A DNA stretch of 64,000 nt from Nitrobacter vulgaris (GCF_031453995.1 NZ_JAVDPZ010000023.1:4280-68279), one strand, 5' to 3'; shown: positions 1 through 8,569, counted from the stretch's first letter. Numbers and translations: made by a program. Notes: a model not told the origin generated them from the letters alone.

Positions 1-572
1 TTCTTGTAAAGCGGCGTGTGCCGCTTCTGGTTGATGAAGCTCGTCAGCCGCTCGTCGAGACCGCCGAGCGTCGCCGGGTTGAGCCCTTTGCGCGTCGTCC
101 GAAACCAGTCCTGCACGTCCGACGGAAAGCTCCCTATCTCGCTGGGCAAAACTTCCCGGTCCATCTGCACGTACCGCAGGAGCTGCTCAAGGCTCTTGTT
201 CCGGGAGTGGAGCGTCGCTTCCGCCAGGAAAGGAAGGGCGCGCTCCTGTCCCGGCGCGGGGTTGAGGTTGGCGAGCATGTAGGTGATGAGGGTTTTGGCT
301 AGCTGCTTTCCCGCGTCCTTTTGGCTCGGTGTTTTCGCTTCCGCTCCAATGTAAAACGGGTTCAGCGGGAAGCGCACGTCGCTGTCGATGAGGATGAGCT
401 TGCCGTCGAGCGGCTGCCCGGGGCCGAATACCGCAAGCTTGCGCATGTGGTCCACCATGCTCTTGCTGTCGATGATGACGACGGAGCATTCCTCCATTGC
501 CGCACGATGCAGGTCGTCCCAGATTATGTGGCGCAGATAAGTGGACTTGCCCATGCGCGTGCGCCCATGCTC
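1..572 (-). pseudogene. Conjugative/type IV secretion ATPase remnant (TraD/TraG-like), 5' part lost
   Basis: Read on the minus strand, an open frame runs from an in-frame stop (573-575) to the left edge. It opens with a P-loop (GRTRMGKST), then a hydrophobic strand with VVIIDSKS, then FPLNPFYIG. This order (Walker A, a Walker B-like strand followed by a second acidic strand, then NPF) is that of conjugative coupling ATPases that transfer DNA. The stop sits about six codons before the P-loop, and the first ATG lies inside the motif, so no normal start is available. Either the 5' end is lost or the stop is a point lesion. The 3' part is outside the window. The family call comes from motifs only and the exact family is uncertain. 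Confidence 0.5.
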
Positions 573-710
573 TTACTCGGTACCGGCGACAAGACAGCGC
601 GCGTTCTGGAAGCCGCATCACGCGGGCCGTTCCTCCTGATCGCCGACGATGCTACCGCCGCCGCGTGCGCCGATCAGTTTCCCGGCGCCGCGCTTTAAAG
701 CTAGCTTTAC

Positions 711-1115
711 ATGCGGACAATGGACCAGAACACATACACCAAGCTAGCGCGAAACATGATTCCCGCCGCGTTGAGCATGGCGACCTACGCAATCACCCTG
801 ATTATTTCGCTGCGCCTGCTTGCGCGGGGCATCGATGATAAAGCGGCGAGTATCGCAATCAGCCTCGGCTCGATGATTCCGGCGCTTCTGCTATGCATGC
901 CCATCGTCGGAATCACACGCAGATCGGATGAGATGCAACGCAGGCTGCAACTGGAAGCTTTTGCTTTTGGTTTTGCAGGTACGACCCTCGCCACGTTCAG
1001 CTACGGCTTTCTGGAAAATGCCGGCTTCCCACGGTTGTCGGCCCTCACTGTTTGGCTGGTGCTGTGCGGCCTGTGGCTCATGGGCGTTCTTCTGGGCCAC
1101 CTGAGCTACAGATGA
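711..1115 (+). CDS. Small multi-pass membrane protein, partner of HTH regulator
   Basis: A 134-residue protein with about four hydrophobic segments (roughly residues 19-37, 44-64, 80-100, 108-130). It has no catalytic motif that I recognise. ATG 711 or ATG 720 could be the start. The last codons overlap the start of the next gene in an ATGA junction (stop 1113-1115, next ATG 1112), so the two are almost certainly co-translated. A short membrane protein followed by a small XRE regulator is a recurring bacterial pair, but the role of the membrane partner is unknown to me. Confidence 0.65.
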   Translation: MRTMDQNTYTKLARNMIPAALSMATYAITLIISLRLLARGIDDKAASIAISLGSMIPALLLCMPIVGITRRSDEMQRRLQLEAFAFGFAGTTLATFSYGFLENAGFPRLSALTVWLVLCGLWLMGVLLGHLSYR

Positions 1116-1306
1116 ACAACTGCATTCAGGAGCTTCGTACGCAACGCAATTGGTCACAGGCTGATTTGGCTGCTCGACTGGACGTTTCGCGTCAGACGAT
1201 CAATGCACTCGAACGTGGACGATATGATCCAAGCCTGCCGCTGGCATTCAAAATCGCCCGCCTATTCAACCTGATCATCGAAGAGATATTTAGCGTGAGC
1301 GACTAA
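1112..1306 (+). CDS. XRE-family helix-turn-helix transcriptional regulator (YozG-like)
   Basis: A 64-residue single-domain HTH protein. The segment WSQADLAARLDVSRQTINALE is a typical Cro/CI-type helix-turn-helix (helices near residues 14-35), followed by the usual GRYDPSLPLAFKIAR scaffold. This size and sequence pattern belong to the small stand-alone XRE repressors usually linked to a membrane protein. It overlaps the upstream membrane-protein gene by four bases (ATGA). It probably autoregulates the pair. This is inference from family behaviour, since no operator was identified. Confidence 0.85.
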   Translation: MNNCIQELRTQRNWSQADLAARLDVSRQTINALERGRYDPSLPLAFKIARLFNLIIEEIFSVSD

Positions 1307-1476
1307 CTCGTACGATGGGAGCAGGCGCGACCTGCGTTAACAATTCGATGGCGGGATTGTTCGCATTTGAACCTCGGCGCATCCCGAGACGTTAGGCTTA
1401 CCGGAAGTTTCGGCGGCGGCCTTAACCCTTGCCGGCGTTGGTTCGATTAGGCTCTGCTATAATCCGGAGTCCAGTG

Positions 1477-1920
1477 ATGCGTATCGGACTTGTGCTGGCC
1501 ATTTTGATCGGGACCTCATTGACGGCTCTGGCCGACAGCGGTCCGGTGTTTGTGATTCCCGGACGTCCCGGCGTTCCCATCATCATCAATGGTGTCGATG
1601 CGTCCTATGCCGTCGTCGAGGGCGATTGGGGACTTTCTCGGAGGATACAACCGCAGCCCACGGTGTACGGCGGACGCTACGTCTATGAACCGCATGTCGG
1701 TCATTATTATCCGAGTCTTGGCCGCGCGCCCGGTTACGGCCGCCTCGAAATCGAGCCGCCGCCTAATCGCAAGCCACCGCGGCGAGCCGAAAGCTTTCAT
1801 CAGTCGTGGTCGGCCCGTTCAAACCCAACTCCCGCACAATCCGACATCCCGCAGATGCCGCCTCCGGTGATCCTCGCGCCCAAGATCGGACCCTCGGGTT
1901 TGCCTCCAAACTTTCGTTGA
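1477..1920 (+). CDS. Secreted proline-rich hypothetical protein
   Basis: I chose ATG 1477 because it has a GGAG eight bases upstream and starts directly with a signal peptide (short basic start, hydrophobic core about residues 4-17, cleavage near TALA-DS). The mature part is rich in Pro, Gly and Tyr and ends with a Pro-rich tail. A longer frame back to GTG/ATG 1429 exists but would bury the signal sequence. I see no enzyme motif. The next gene also encodes a Tyr/Gly-rich exported protein, so both may be envelope or surface proteins. Function unknown. Confidence 0.65.
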   Translation: MRIGLVLAILIGTSLTALADSGPVFVIPGRPGVPIIINGVDASYAVVEGDWGLSRRIQPQPTVYGGRYVYEPHVGHYYPSLGRAPGYGRLEIEPPPNRKPPRRAESFHQSWSARSNPTPAQSDIPQMPPPVILAPKIGPSGLPPNFR

Positions 1921-1967
1921 GATCAACACGACCCAAATCGAACAAAGAAAACAGCGGGAGAAAGTAG

Positions 1968-2498
1968 ATGCGTCAAATGATTTCCGGGATGGTCGCGGTT
2001 GCGGCCATCGTGGCCGCAAGTGTTGCGCCCGCAATGGCATGTGGAGGGTTGTTCACGAGTGGATGCTCTCCATGCCTGTCGTACAGCCCCTGCGTATCGG
2101 GTTATTATCCAGGCTATTACGGTGGTTACGGCTTCGCTGGCTACGAGAGCCTGCCGTCTCCGACACAGTACTATTATGTCAATCAAGGGCCAGTGTTCAG
2201 CGGTCCCGGCAATTTCGCACCAGTGCCGACCTATCAGGAAAATGCCGTTGCCGGATGGAATGCCTACAGTCGTCCTTACTTCTATCCTTACGACGGCGGT
2301 CGTTATGCCCACGCCATGCATCACTACTATGATGGCGCGCCCGCGACCGGCCCGGTCGTGTACAGCTATCGCTGGAATCGTACCCGGCATCACGGCCATG
2401 TTTCGCGCCATGGCGATCGCGCCGCTCTTCCGCGCGTGATTTATGGATCGGGACAACATCATGACTACCGTCATTCAGCGTGGTATCATGAGAACTGA
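1968..2498 (+). CDS. Secreted Tyr/Gly/His-rich hypothetical protein
   Basis: A 176-residue protein with a clear signal peptide (hydrophobic residues about 8-22, cleavage after PAMA) followed by a Cys-containing start (CGGLFTSGCSPCLSYSPC) and a long Tyr/Gly/Pro-rich stretch. The C-terminal 50 residues are His/Arg rich. A good ribosome site (GGGAGAAAG) precedes ATG 1968. The composition recalls exported low-complexity proteins of Bradyrhizobium-type bacteria. No fold or function can be named. It lies 47 bases after the preceding exported protein on the same strand. Confidence 0.65.
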   Translation: MRQMISGMVAVAAIVAASVAPAMACGGLFTSGCSPCLSYSPCVSGYYPGYYGGYGFAGYESLPSPTQYYYVNQGPVFSGPGNFAPVPTYQENAVAGWNAYSRPYFYPYDGGRYAHAMHHYYDGAPATGPVVYSYRWNRTRHHGHVSRHGDRAALPRVIYGSGQHHDYRHSAWYHEN

Positions 2499-2562
2499 TC
2501 GGCGCGCCTGAAAAACAAACACGTTCCCGCAATGCCCGGTGCGAGCGGGCGTCTTCGTGCCG

Positions 2563-3408
2563 TCAGTGCATGAGGCCGAGATGGCTGGCGCCGATATAAA
2601 GCGCCAGCACCGCGGCATTCGAGACGTTAAGGCTCTTGATGTGACCAGGCATGTCGAGGCGCGCGACCGCGCTGCATGTGTCCCGCGTGAGCTGCCGCAG
2701 CCCTTTGCCTTCGGCGCCGAGTACCAGAGCCAATGGCTGCTGCAACTGGATGGCGGCGAGGTTTTCGCCACCGTCGCTGTCGAGACCGACGGTCATGAAG
2801 CCGCGGTCGTTCAGTCGGGTCAGCGCCCGCGCCAGATTCTGCACCAGCACCAGCGGCACAACCTCCAGCGCGCCAGAGGCGGACTTTGCCAGCACGCCGG
2901 TGGCCTCGGGACTGTGGCGCGCCGTGGTGACGATCGCTTTCACCGCAAAAGCCGCGGCCGATCGCATGATCGCGCCGACATTGTGCGGGTCTGTGATCTG
3001 GTCAAGCACCAGCACGATGCCTTCCTGCGTCAGCATCTCGATGTCAGGCGAGGGTAGGGGATCGGCTTCGGCGAGCAATCCCTGATGCACCGCGTCGGGG
3101 CCGAGGCGCTGATCGATGGCACTCGGACGCACGATTTCAGGCGTGATCCGGGTATTGATGTTTTCATGCGTGAGCCGCAGCGCGGCGTTTTCCGTAAGGA
3201 GCAGTTTTCGGATACGGCGGTGGGGATTCGCCAGCGCGGCTGTCACCGTATGCCAGCCGTAAAGCACCGCTGGGCCATCGGGGCCGGTCTCGCGAGCCCT
3301 CCGCACCGAACCATGCCTTGGTGGGCCCTTCCGGTGAGAATCCTTGACGTGGCTACTCCCAGGCCGTGAACCCCTCCGGAATCGCGGTTCTCGATCACGA
3401 TCGCTCAT
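2563..3408 (-). CDS. rlmB: 23S rRNA (guanosine-2'-O)-methyltransferase RlmB
   Basis: A SpoU/TrmH-family (SPOUT) 2'-O-methyltransferase of 281 residues that would modify G2251 of the 23S rRNA peptidyl-transferase loop using SAM. Visible are the N-terminal substrate-binding domain (about residues 45-115, beginning LYGWHTVTAAL), the motif-1 region DQITDPHNVGAIMRSA, motif 2 LGAEGKG at 230-236 and motif 3 SLNVSNA at 259-265, which build the knotted SAM site. The first 45 residues are a basic, disordered extension. It is transcribed away from the adjacent tRNA-Tyr gene, in the same direction. Confidence 0.93.
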   Translation of the reverse strand: MSDRDREPRFRRGSRPGSSHVKDSHRKGPPRHGSVRRARETGPDGPAVLYGWHTVTAALANPHRRIRKLLLTENAALRLTHENINTRITPEIVRPSAIDQRLGPDAVHQGLLAEADPLPSPDIEMLTQEGIVLVLDQITDPHNVGAIMRSAAAFAVKAIVTTARHSPEATGVLAKSASGALEVVPLVLVQNLARALTRLNDRGFMTVGLDSDGGENLAAIQLQQPLALVLGAEGKGLRQLTRDTCSAVARLDMPGHIKSLNVSNAAVLALYIGASHLGLMH

Positions 3409-3486
3409 GTGTGTTTGTCTCGGGGGGTGCGGGATCTATCGAGAAAATCGTAGCAATCGGAGACTTGAGAATGGTGAACTTGGGAA

Positions 3487-3572
3487 TGGTGGGGGAGGTA
3501 GGACTCGAACCTACGAAGCCATAAGGCGGCTGATTTACAGTCAGCTCCCTTTGCCACTCGGGACACTCCCCC
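3487..3572 (-). tRNA. tRNA-Tyr (anticodon GTA)
   Basis: The acceptor stem pairs 3566-3572 with 3491-3497 (GGGGGAG/CTCCCCC), followed by a discriminator A and an encoded CCA at 3487-3489. The anticodon GTA is at 3538-3536 in a CTGTAAA loop. The T-arm reads GGTTCGAGTCC, and the long variable arm expected of a bacterial tRNA-Tyr is present, giving 86 bases in total. It lies 80 bases upstream of rlmB on the same strand. Confidence 0.95.
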
Positions 3573-3779
3573 GCAACGCCATCGGATGTCACCTGCTGAA
3601 GTGGCCCGACCGACCATGGATGACATTAAAGGCACCTGCCCGGATGCCGAGCGCGCGGTTGCGCGTGTTTATGAGCGAAGCGCCCCGGCAAAGTCAACCG
3701 AGCGCTGGCCAAGAAGATGCACTTCCACGCATCCAATGGTGGAAATGGCCGGCCGTTGCTTAAGACTCATGACGCGGGT

Positions 3780-3956
3780 TCACTGCGCATATTCGAAAAT
3801 TACGAATATCACGGCCAAAACAACGAACATGACCACGCCGATAATCAGACCGAGTTTACCCCTTCTGGTGCGGTCACTCCCGTGACCTCCACCGATATCG
3901 TCAGGTTTGCCATCGAATTCTCGCGAAGAACTGCGCCATTCCCAAAAATCATTCAT
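3780..3956 (-). CDS. Small single-pass membrane protein (58 aa)
   Basis: A 58-codon frame starting at ATG 3956, with a strong GGAGG seven bases before it, and ending at TGA 3780-3782. It opens with MNDFWEWRSSSREFD, continues with a Gly/Asp/Arg-rich hydrophilic stretch, then a basic TRRGK anchor and one transmembrane helix (about residues 36-55, rich in Ile/Val/Phe), and ends EYAQ. The clean ribosome site and membrane topology (basic residues just before the helix) support a real gene. No homologous family is recognised. It lies between tRNA-Tyr and the M15 peptidase gene. Confidence 0.7.
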   Translation of the reverse strand: MNDFWEWRSSSREFDGKPDDIGGGHGSDRTRRGKLGLIIGVVMFVVLAVIFVIFEYAQ

Positions 3957-4559
3957 CGTTCGCCTCCGTCGTCTCGATCGCCCGTTTCAAGCATGCTCCT
4001 TCCTGAAGCCAGTGCGGTGTTGTTGACCCTACTTATGCGCGAAGGAGAAAAACCGCTAGCGAGTTGGTGCAAGGCGGCATTCTCAAAGCGGCCGCGCCTG
4101 GTCGGCGAGGGCGCTGTGTCTACGAGTTTTTGAGCGGGACCCCGGCGGCATTCCAAGTCTTGGACGCCAGTTTTGGCACCGGCTCGATTGGCCGGTTGAC
4201 CGTTCATGTCTTAAACTGGATTGGATGGGACGTCTGCGGCTGGTGGAGCCTAGACTTCATGAGCCAGAATTATCTTCTTGGCTCGCACGAGCCGTGATTA
4301 GGCGTGTTTCCCGCCAGTAGTCTCTTCTAATTGATTCAGTTCGACTTTTTGCCGCAGAATCGACGTCGTCGTGCTGCTCATTCAAGCAATTTAACCTCGA
4401 CCGTCAATCTTAATTCATTCGCCTGTTCGCGTCTAGCTGGACAGGGCATGGCTGCCCGTCCTAGGTACCTGCCACCATGACCAGCGGTTCCGTGCCGGAC
4501 ATTTCAGAGCAGGGGCTTAGTTCCCGCGTTCCCCTCACTCCAGCATGCCGGGAGATACG
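3957..4559. other. 603-bp intergenic region, no convincing gene
   Basis: Lies between the 58-aa membrane protein gene (minus) and the M15 peptidase gene (plus), so it must hold two divergent promoters. Frames present here lack ribosome sites and family-like sequence. A small hairpin (GAGCCA 4261-4266 with TGGCTC 4279-4284) is visible. I see nothing else. Confidence 0.6.
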
Positions 4560-5213
4560 ATGATCCGACTGCTTATTGCATCGGCGATGATTTGCATTGT
4601 TGCCACACCCTCATCGGCCAGACCTTCTTCTAAGAAATGGCAGGTTGCCACCACGGGATGCGACGCGATGCGCCCCTGCTATGGCAACTGGAACCCGCAG
4701 TATGACTCGGCGGAGCACGCCAGCTGGCATTCCCATCATGTTGCTGTCCGGCACTGGGTCCGTCACAAGGGGCACAGACGAATTCCCGTCGGGCTTGCGC
4801 GGGTCATGGCCGAGGGCGCGGGGAGAGCGGTCGGTTTGATCCGTTCGGCCTCGGGTGCCAAGGCGCATGTTGCCAACCGCGCCACTGGTGCTTTTCAATG
4901 TCTGGTGTCGGCTCTCGACCGGCAGGGTTATCCGATCCGTTTTATGGGAGGCTGGCGAGCGCACGGAAGTGTGCATGGCTCTCTGCATCCGGCGGGATTG
5001 GCGCTCGATATCAACCAGTACGGACGCAACGTCACGCGGCCACGCATGCCCCACAACGAAATCGCGCTGGCGAACTCCTGCGGGCTAGTTGCGGGGGCGC
5101 AATGGGCACATGCCGACAGTGGCCATTTCCAACTTGGCGGCTGGAGCGGAGGACGGCATGAGGCACGCCGTCAACATCGACGCCGTACGCACTATGCCAA
5201 CGCGCGATGGTGA
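4560..5213 (+). CDS. Secreted M15-type peptidase (D,D-carboxypeptidase/endolysin-like)
   Basis: ATG 4560 has GGGAG seven bases upstream and starts a signal peptide (MIRLLIASAMICIVATPSSA), so it is preferred to ATG 4545. The mature 195-residue protein carries the M15 zinc signature S-x-H-x-x-G-x-A-x-D as SLHPAGLALD near residues 141-150 and the distal ligand motif DSGHF near 186-191. M15 enzymes cleave peptidoglycan stem peptides in the periplasm. The region before the zinc motif (FQCLVSALDRQGYPIRFMGGWR) also matches the family fold. Substrate (DD-carboxypeptidase versus L-Ala-D-Glu endopeptidase) cannot be told from sequence alone. Confidence 0.75.
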   Translation: MIRLLIASAMICIVATPSSARPSSKKWQVATTGCDAMRPCYGNWNPQYDSAEHASWHSHHVAVRHWVRHKGHRRIPVGLARVMAEGAGRAVGLIRSASGAKAHVANRATGAFQCLVSALDRQGYPIRFMGGWRAHGSVHGSLHPAGLALDINQYGRNVTRPRMPHNEIALANSCGLVAGAQWAHADSGHFQLGGWSGGRHEARRQHRRRTHYANARW

Positions 5214-5627
5214 TGTCGGTTCAACGATTGACGCTCGTGGCGTACGGCCACGCTGGCGGCGCGGATCGGTCAGCGTGAACATTAATGCTGAGAGGGCCAG
5301 CTGCGCTGATATGGCGAGGTGCCCGACCGCATCCACCTGTTGTAGCGAAAAGGCGCGGCGAGCTGTCCCGCCGCGCCCCGATGTTTATTCTCGCTGGCCC
5401 GGGCGCTGAGTCGCCCTCCACGAGGCGAAAAGCCTAGCGGGCGATCCCAGCGAGGTGACAGCGCTCTGAACAAGACACTGGATCACCTCCTTTCGTTTGT
5501 TGTTGGAAACTAGATCATAGGCACGAACGCGCGGCATGTTAAGACCCTTGCTCGTCCGTTCCGGGATATTCATTGCGCTGCAGGATGGTTGAGGGTCCCG
5601 GCGCGACGTGATAGGTGATCGGCGGGC
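5214..5627. other. 414-bp intergenic region before tRNA-Gly
   Basis: No supported gene. It holds one strong hairpin (5352-5377, listed separately) and presumably the promoter of tRNA-Gly. Confidence 0.6.
5352..5377. terminator. Perfect 9-bp GC hairpin, candidate terminator
   Basis: GGCGCGGCG (5352-5360) pairs perfectly with CGCCGCGCC (5369-5377) around an 8-base loop. On the plus strand it is preceded by AAAA, so minus-strand transcripts would end in a short U run. Plus-strand transcripts from the M15 peptidase gene meet it about 140 bases after the stop, but with only a weak T-rich tail. Direction is undecided. Confidence 0.4.
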
Positions 5628-5701
5628 GCGGGTGTAGCTCAATGGTAGAGCAGCAGCCTTCCAAGCTGAATACGAGGGTTCGATTCCCTTCACCCGCTCC
5701 A
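5628..5701 (+). tRNA. tRNA-Gly (anticodon TCC)
   Basis: Acceptor GCGGGTG (5628-5634) pairs with CACCCGC (5691-5697), followed by discriminator T and encoded CCA (5699-5701). The D-arm is TAGCTCAATGGTAGAG, the anticodon TCC (5660-5662) sits in a CTTCCAA loop, and the T-loop is GGTTCGATTCC. Its length is 74 bases. The first anticodon-stem pair (G5653 with A5669) appears mismatched. Confidence 0.95.
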
Positions 5702-6017
5702 GAAGGATTTCAATGCAGGAAAACGAGTTAGCCCTTCCGGCGCGTGGGTGACGCTCGTGATAAAATGAAGGTGATCGCCGAATTGCTCCCATGACCACAT
5801 ATGGCGAACCGTGAGCCGGAGCAGCCTTATCGCCTGATCCTCCCGGAACACGGCATGTGGTTAGCCGATGCGAGATGCTCGGCGGGAGAGCATCACAATA
5901 GAATAAAGAGCCGCCTCACCTACATATCGCACAGACGGTGTGGTCTGCTTTCGTATAACGCCGCCTGGGTTGCTGGAATCGCAGGCCGAATTGCCAAAGT
6001 AATCGAGGAGGTTTGAG
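5702..6017. other. 316-bp region after tRNA-Gly
   Basis: No confident gene. A 71-codon frame (5801-6016, plus) ends two bases before the next start and could be translationally coupled to it, but it has no clear ribosome site and no recognised sequence. Confidence 0.4.
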
Positions 6018-6431
6018 ATGACCAAAAACAACACCAATCGTTGCGCTCGCCAGATCAGTTTTGCCGGCAAGGTTCGTACCTTCAATTTGAACGACCCCAA
6101 GGTCCTCGCCATGATCGCAGGTGGAGCGAAATTGAAACAGGTCTCGAGGATGATCACGATTGCCCGTCTCGGCATAGGCAGGGCACCGCTGGCGGGGCAA
6201 TACGGCGACACACCGGCGGCTTGCCACAGACGCTTTCTTGAAAAGATCTATTCGGCGACCGATGTGGAGAACGTCATCACCCTCGGGCTGATTGGTGGCG
6301 GGATGGCCGAAGATGAAGCTTTCGCGCTTGTTGATGAGCACGTCGTCGGTAAGCCCCTCGAAGCCAACGCGTTGATCGCATCGGAAACCATTGCCGCGCT
6401 GTTCGCCGATGCAGGTGATGCGAAAGCATAA
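6018..6431 (+). CDS. Orphan GTA gp10-like / phage tail-assembly-chaperone-type protein
   Basis: A 137-residue protein preceded by a strong GAGGAGG and a short spacer. The C-terminal half (ENVITLGLIGGGMAEDEA, then DEHVVGKPL near residues 105-116 and a helical tail) resembles the small gene-transfer-agent family protein gp10, a tail-tube-associated chaperone of Rhodobacter-type GTAs. The beginning (ISFAGKVRTFNLNDPKVLAMI) fits the beta-strand plus helix start of that family. No capsid, terminase, portal or tail genes are adjacent, so it appears as an isolated copy just after a tRNA gene, a place where phage-derived genes often sit. The family assignment is tentative. Confidence 0.5.
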   Translation: MTKNNTNRCARQISFAGKVRTFNLNDPKVLAMIAGGAKLKQVSRMITIARLGIGRAPLAGQYGDTPAACHRRFLEKIYSATDVENVITLGLIGGGMAEDEAFALVDEHVVGKPLEANALIASETIAALFADAGDAKA

Positions 6432-7118
6432 CGGAAATGGTTGCTTGAATCCCGGTCTTTGCTGATAGCTCAAGTTTCGGCAGGGTTAGGAATAAGGCGT
6501 CGCGCATCACCATCGACGGTTCGGCAATCACAAAGGCGATGCACGATGAAACATCGTGCCGGACGTTTGAATGGGTCTCAGTCGCGAGCATGACTGATGA
6601 GCCTTGCTACCGATGGTTTCAGTCCATCAGTTCCAGAAGACGACCCACCGTATCTCGAGCCGCTTCTGCCATTTTCACCGCGCTATCACGCGTAAGCGAA
6701 TCTCGTTGCTTGCCGACGTCCTTTGATTGATCCCGGCAGCAAGCGGCTCGGCGATGCTCCCAGGCTCGCAATCGATCGCGAAATATTCTGTGTCGCTCCG
6801 ACCGCGTCGCGGAGAGAAGCCCTCATTACTTTCGAGGTATTCAAGTTTGCTGGCTCTTGCAATGCCTTGAAGGCGGCACATGCCCAGCCTAGGTAGCTGC
6901 CATGCCCTGTGAGAAGCGCGCGGCTGCGTATGCGCGACGTTGTATTATTCGCAGGCCGGAGAGCGAAGAATGCACGCCATCATGCGAACTGTCCGCGCGG
7001 CTGATGGTCATTCTCTTTGTGCGTCCATCGTCATGGCCGTTCCGCAACGTGTTACCGCCATGCTGACCCGCGCCGATGTAATTCATCACCGTAAATCCCT
7101 GGTCGCGGACGGCGCGTG
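6432..7118. other. 687-bp gene-poor region
   Basis: No confident gene. On the minus strand, 6612-6770 reads as a mostly polar helical stretch (it includes KDVGKQRDSLTRDSAVKMAE and ends RLLELMD before TGA) without a good start codon or ribosome site. It may be the 3' end of a decayed gene. Nothing else stands out. Confidence 0.4.
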
Positions 7119-7904
7119 ATGGGAAACCCCACCGCCATCATGCAAGGCGGTTGGATGCCTCGTCTTGTTGCGCGGAGAATCCCATCGTGTATCGCGCTCA
7201 CTGCACATTTCGCTATCTTGTATACGCTGGTTTGCGATCCGACGGTCAAGCCGGTGGTCGGCGAACAGCCTGGTCCGGCCCTTGTCGAGATCGTCGTTGT
7301 TCCCTCCCATGGCTCAACCTTCGTCGAGCACGGTGAGGTTGCCGAACTAACGTCGGCGGAACTCGCTGAATTACCCCCGCCGACGCTCGCCGAGGACCCT
7401 CCGCCGGAGATTTCCGAACAAGGAGAAGCGGTAGAAAAGCCGGTGGCATTGCCGGCGCCGAGTCCGAAGCGGGCGTTAGTTCACAAGGCAAGCGCACCTC
7501 CTGTTCCGCCAGCCGCAAGCTCCGCACCGCCTCATACGAGTGTGCCGATCATGGGCGCGACCGGCGTGCCTGACCAACCCGAGATGGGAGCGAGCGATAC
7601 CGATCAAGCGTCCGTCGGGGTCTCGCATGCTTGGAAAGCGAGGCTGCTCTCTCACCTGGAGCGCTACAAGCGCTATCCGAGCGAGGCCCGTATGAAAGGA
7701 ACTGAAGGGACGGCGCTTTTGAGCTTCGGCATGGATCGCGACGGTCGGGTGCTCCGATATCATCTTGTGCGCTCTTCGGGTTCTCCTGAACTCGACGACG
7801 AAGCCTTCGCGATGATCGTGCGCGCATCTCCTTTACCCCCTGTGCCGCCGGAGATCACCGCGCAGGTCGTGCAACTCGTTGTTCCCGTGCGCTTCAGGAT
7901 GTGA
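7119..7904 (+). CDS. TonB-family energy transducer (first copy)
   Basis: The protein has one N-terminal membrane helix (about residues 23-42), a Pro/Glu/Ala-rich periplasmic spacer (about 70-150) and a C-terminal TonB domain (about 170-261: SHLERYKRYPSEARMKGTEG, then GRVLRYHLVRSSGSPELDDEA and a terminal VVPVRF). TonB transmits proton-motive force from ExbB/ExbD to outer-membrane receptors. No exbBD is adjacent to this copy. A second complete TonB lies at 15763 with its ExbBD. GTG 7116 directly precedes ATG 7119 and either could start. It may share the ExbBD pair with the second copy. Confidence 0.85.
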   Translation: MGNPTAIMQGGWMPRLVARRIPSCIALTAHFAILYTLVCDPTVKPVVGEQPGPALVEIVVVPSHGSTFVEHGEVAELTSAELAELPPPTLAEDPPPEISEQGEAVEKPVALPAPSPKRALVHKASAPPVPPAASSAPPHTSVPIMGATGVPDQPEMGASDTDQASVGVSHAWKARLLSHLERYKRYPSEARMKGTEGTALLSFGMDRDGRVLRYHLVRSSGSPELDDEAFAMIVRASPLPPVPPEITAQVVQLVVPVRFRM

Positions 7905-7981
7905 ACTCGTCTCGGCAATTGCGCCTGGAAGGTTTCGGGATTCGTGCTTATGTTCGGTCAACGGGGGCCGAAAGGTGAACC

Positions 7982-8476
7982 ATGCGCTGGAATCTTGGCA
8001 TCGCTGCGGTTCTCGCAGTCATCATTCTTTCGCCGGCATCGAGCCACGCTGGCGTGAACGTGCGCTTCGTCAATTCTGACCGCTATACCGATGCAGGTTC
8101 ATACGATACTTCGAGCGCGTCGGTAGAGGCGGCTTTCCGCGCTCATCTGGATCGTCTCGGCAAGCGATTTCTCGCGCCTGGGCAGAATCTCAACATAGAT
8201 ATCGTCGATATCGATCTTGCTGGCTATCAACAGCCGCTTCGTTTTGCTCCCAACAACGTCCGGATTGTTAATGGCGTCACGCTACCGAGGATCGTACTGC
8301 GTTATGCATTGACCGAAAGAGGCCGGCGTATGCGAAGTGGCGAAGAGACGCTCACCGATATCAACTACCAGATGAATCCGTCGGCGCGCTTTTCGGGCGA
8401 TCGGTATGTATACGAGAAAGCACTGCTGGACGACTGGTTCCGGCGTACCTTCTCCACTAGTCGCCAGGGTTTCTGA
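7982..8476 (+). CDS. DUF3016-family exported protein
   Basis: A 164-residue protein with a signal peptide (MRWNLGIAAVLAVIILSPASSHA). The mature part carries the DUF3016 pattern: VRFVNSDRYTDAG at the start, a lipid/DNA-unrelated alpha-beta core with IDIVDIDLAGYQQP, then LRYALTERGRRMRSGEETLTDINY. DUF3016 proteins are periplasmic and of unknown function. It follows the tonB-like gene by 77 bases on the same strand, and may be part of the same envelope-related unit. Confidence 0.75.
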   Translation: MRWNLGIAAVLAVIILSPASSHAGVNVRFVNSDRYTDAGSYDTSSASVEAAFRAHLDRLGKRFLAPGQNLNIDIVDIDLAGYQQPLRFAPNNVRIVNGVTLPRIVLRYALTERGRRMRSGEETLTDINYQMNPSARFSGDRYVYEKALLDDWFRRTFSTSRQGF

Positions 8477-8569
8477 GGCGGCTGTGCCTTTTCACTTTCT
8501 TTTATCAGGACCTGGGCGAACCCTTCTTTTTCCGCGATAGGGGAAGGTTGCCGCTCCGACGAGGTCATT

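Noticed and set aside
1458..1463. TATAAT before the secreted protein at 1477
   Set aside because: A transcript from it would start about 1470, after the GGAG ribosome site, so it is unlikely to be the promoter used.
3395..3635. Minus-strand frames across tRNA-Tyr
   Set aside because: They translate the tRNA gene itself and have no independent support.
5385..5798. Minus-strand open frame of 137 codons across tRNA-Gly
   Set aside because: Its middle (KGIEPSYSAWKAAALPLSYT) is the well-known spurious translation of the complement of tRNA-Gly.
5801..6016. 71-codon plus frame ending just before the GTA-like gene
   Set aside because: Possibly coupled, but no ribosome site and no recognised sequence; left undecided rather than annotated.
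6612..6770. Minus-strand polar helical frame ending RLLELMD
   Set aside because: No start codon or ribosome site; may be a decayed gene, mentioned only in the region note.
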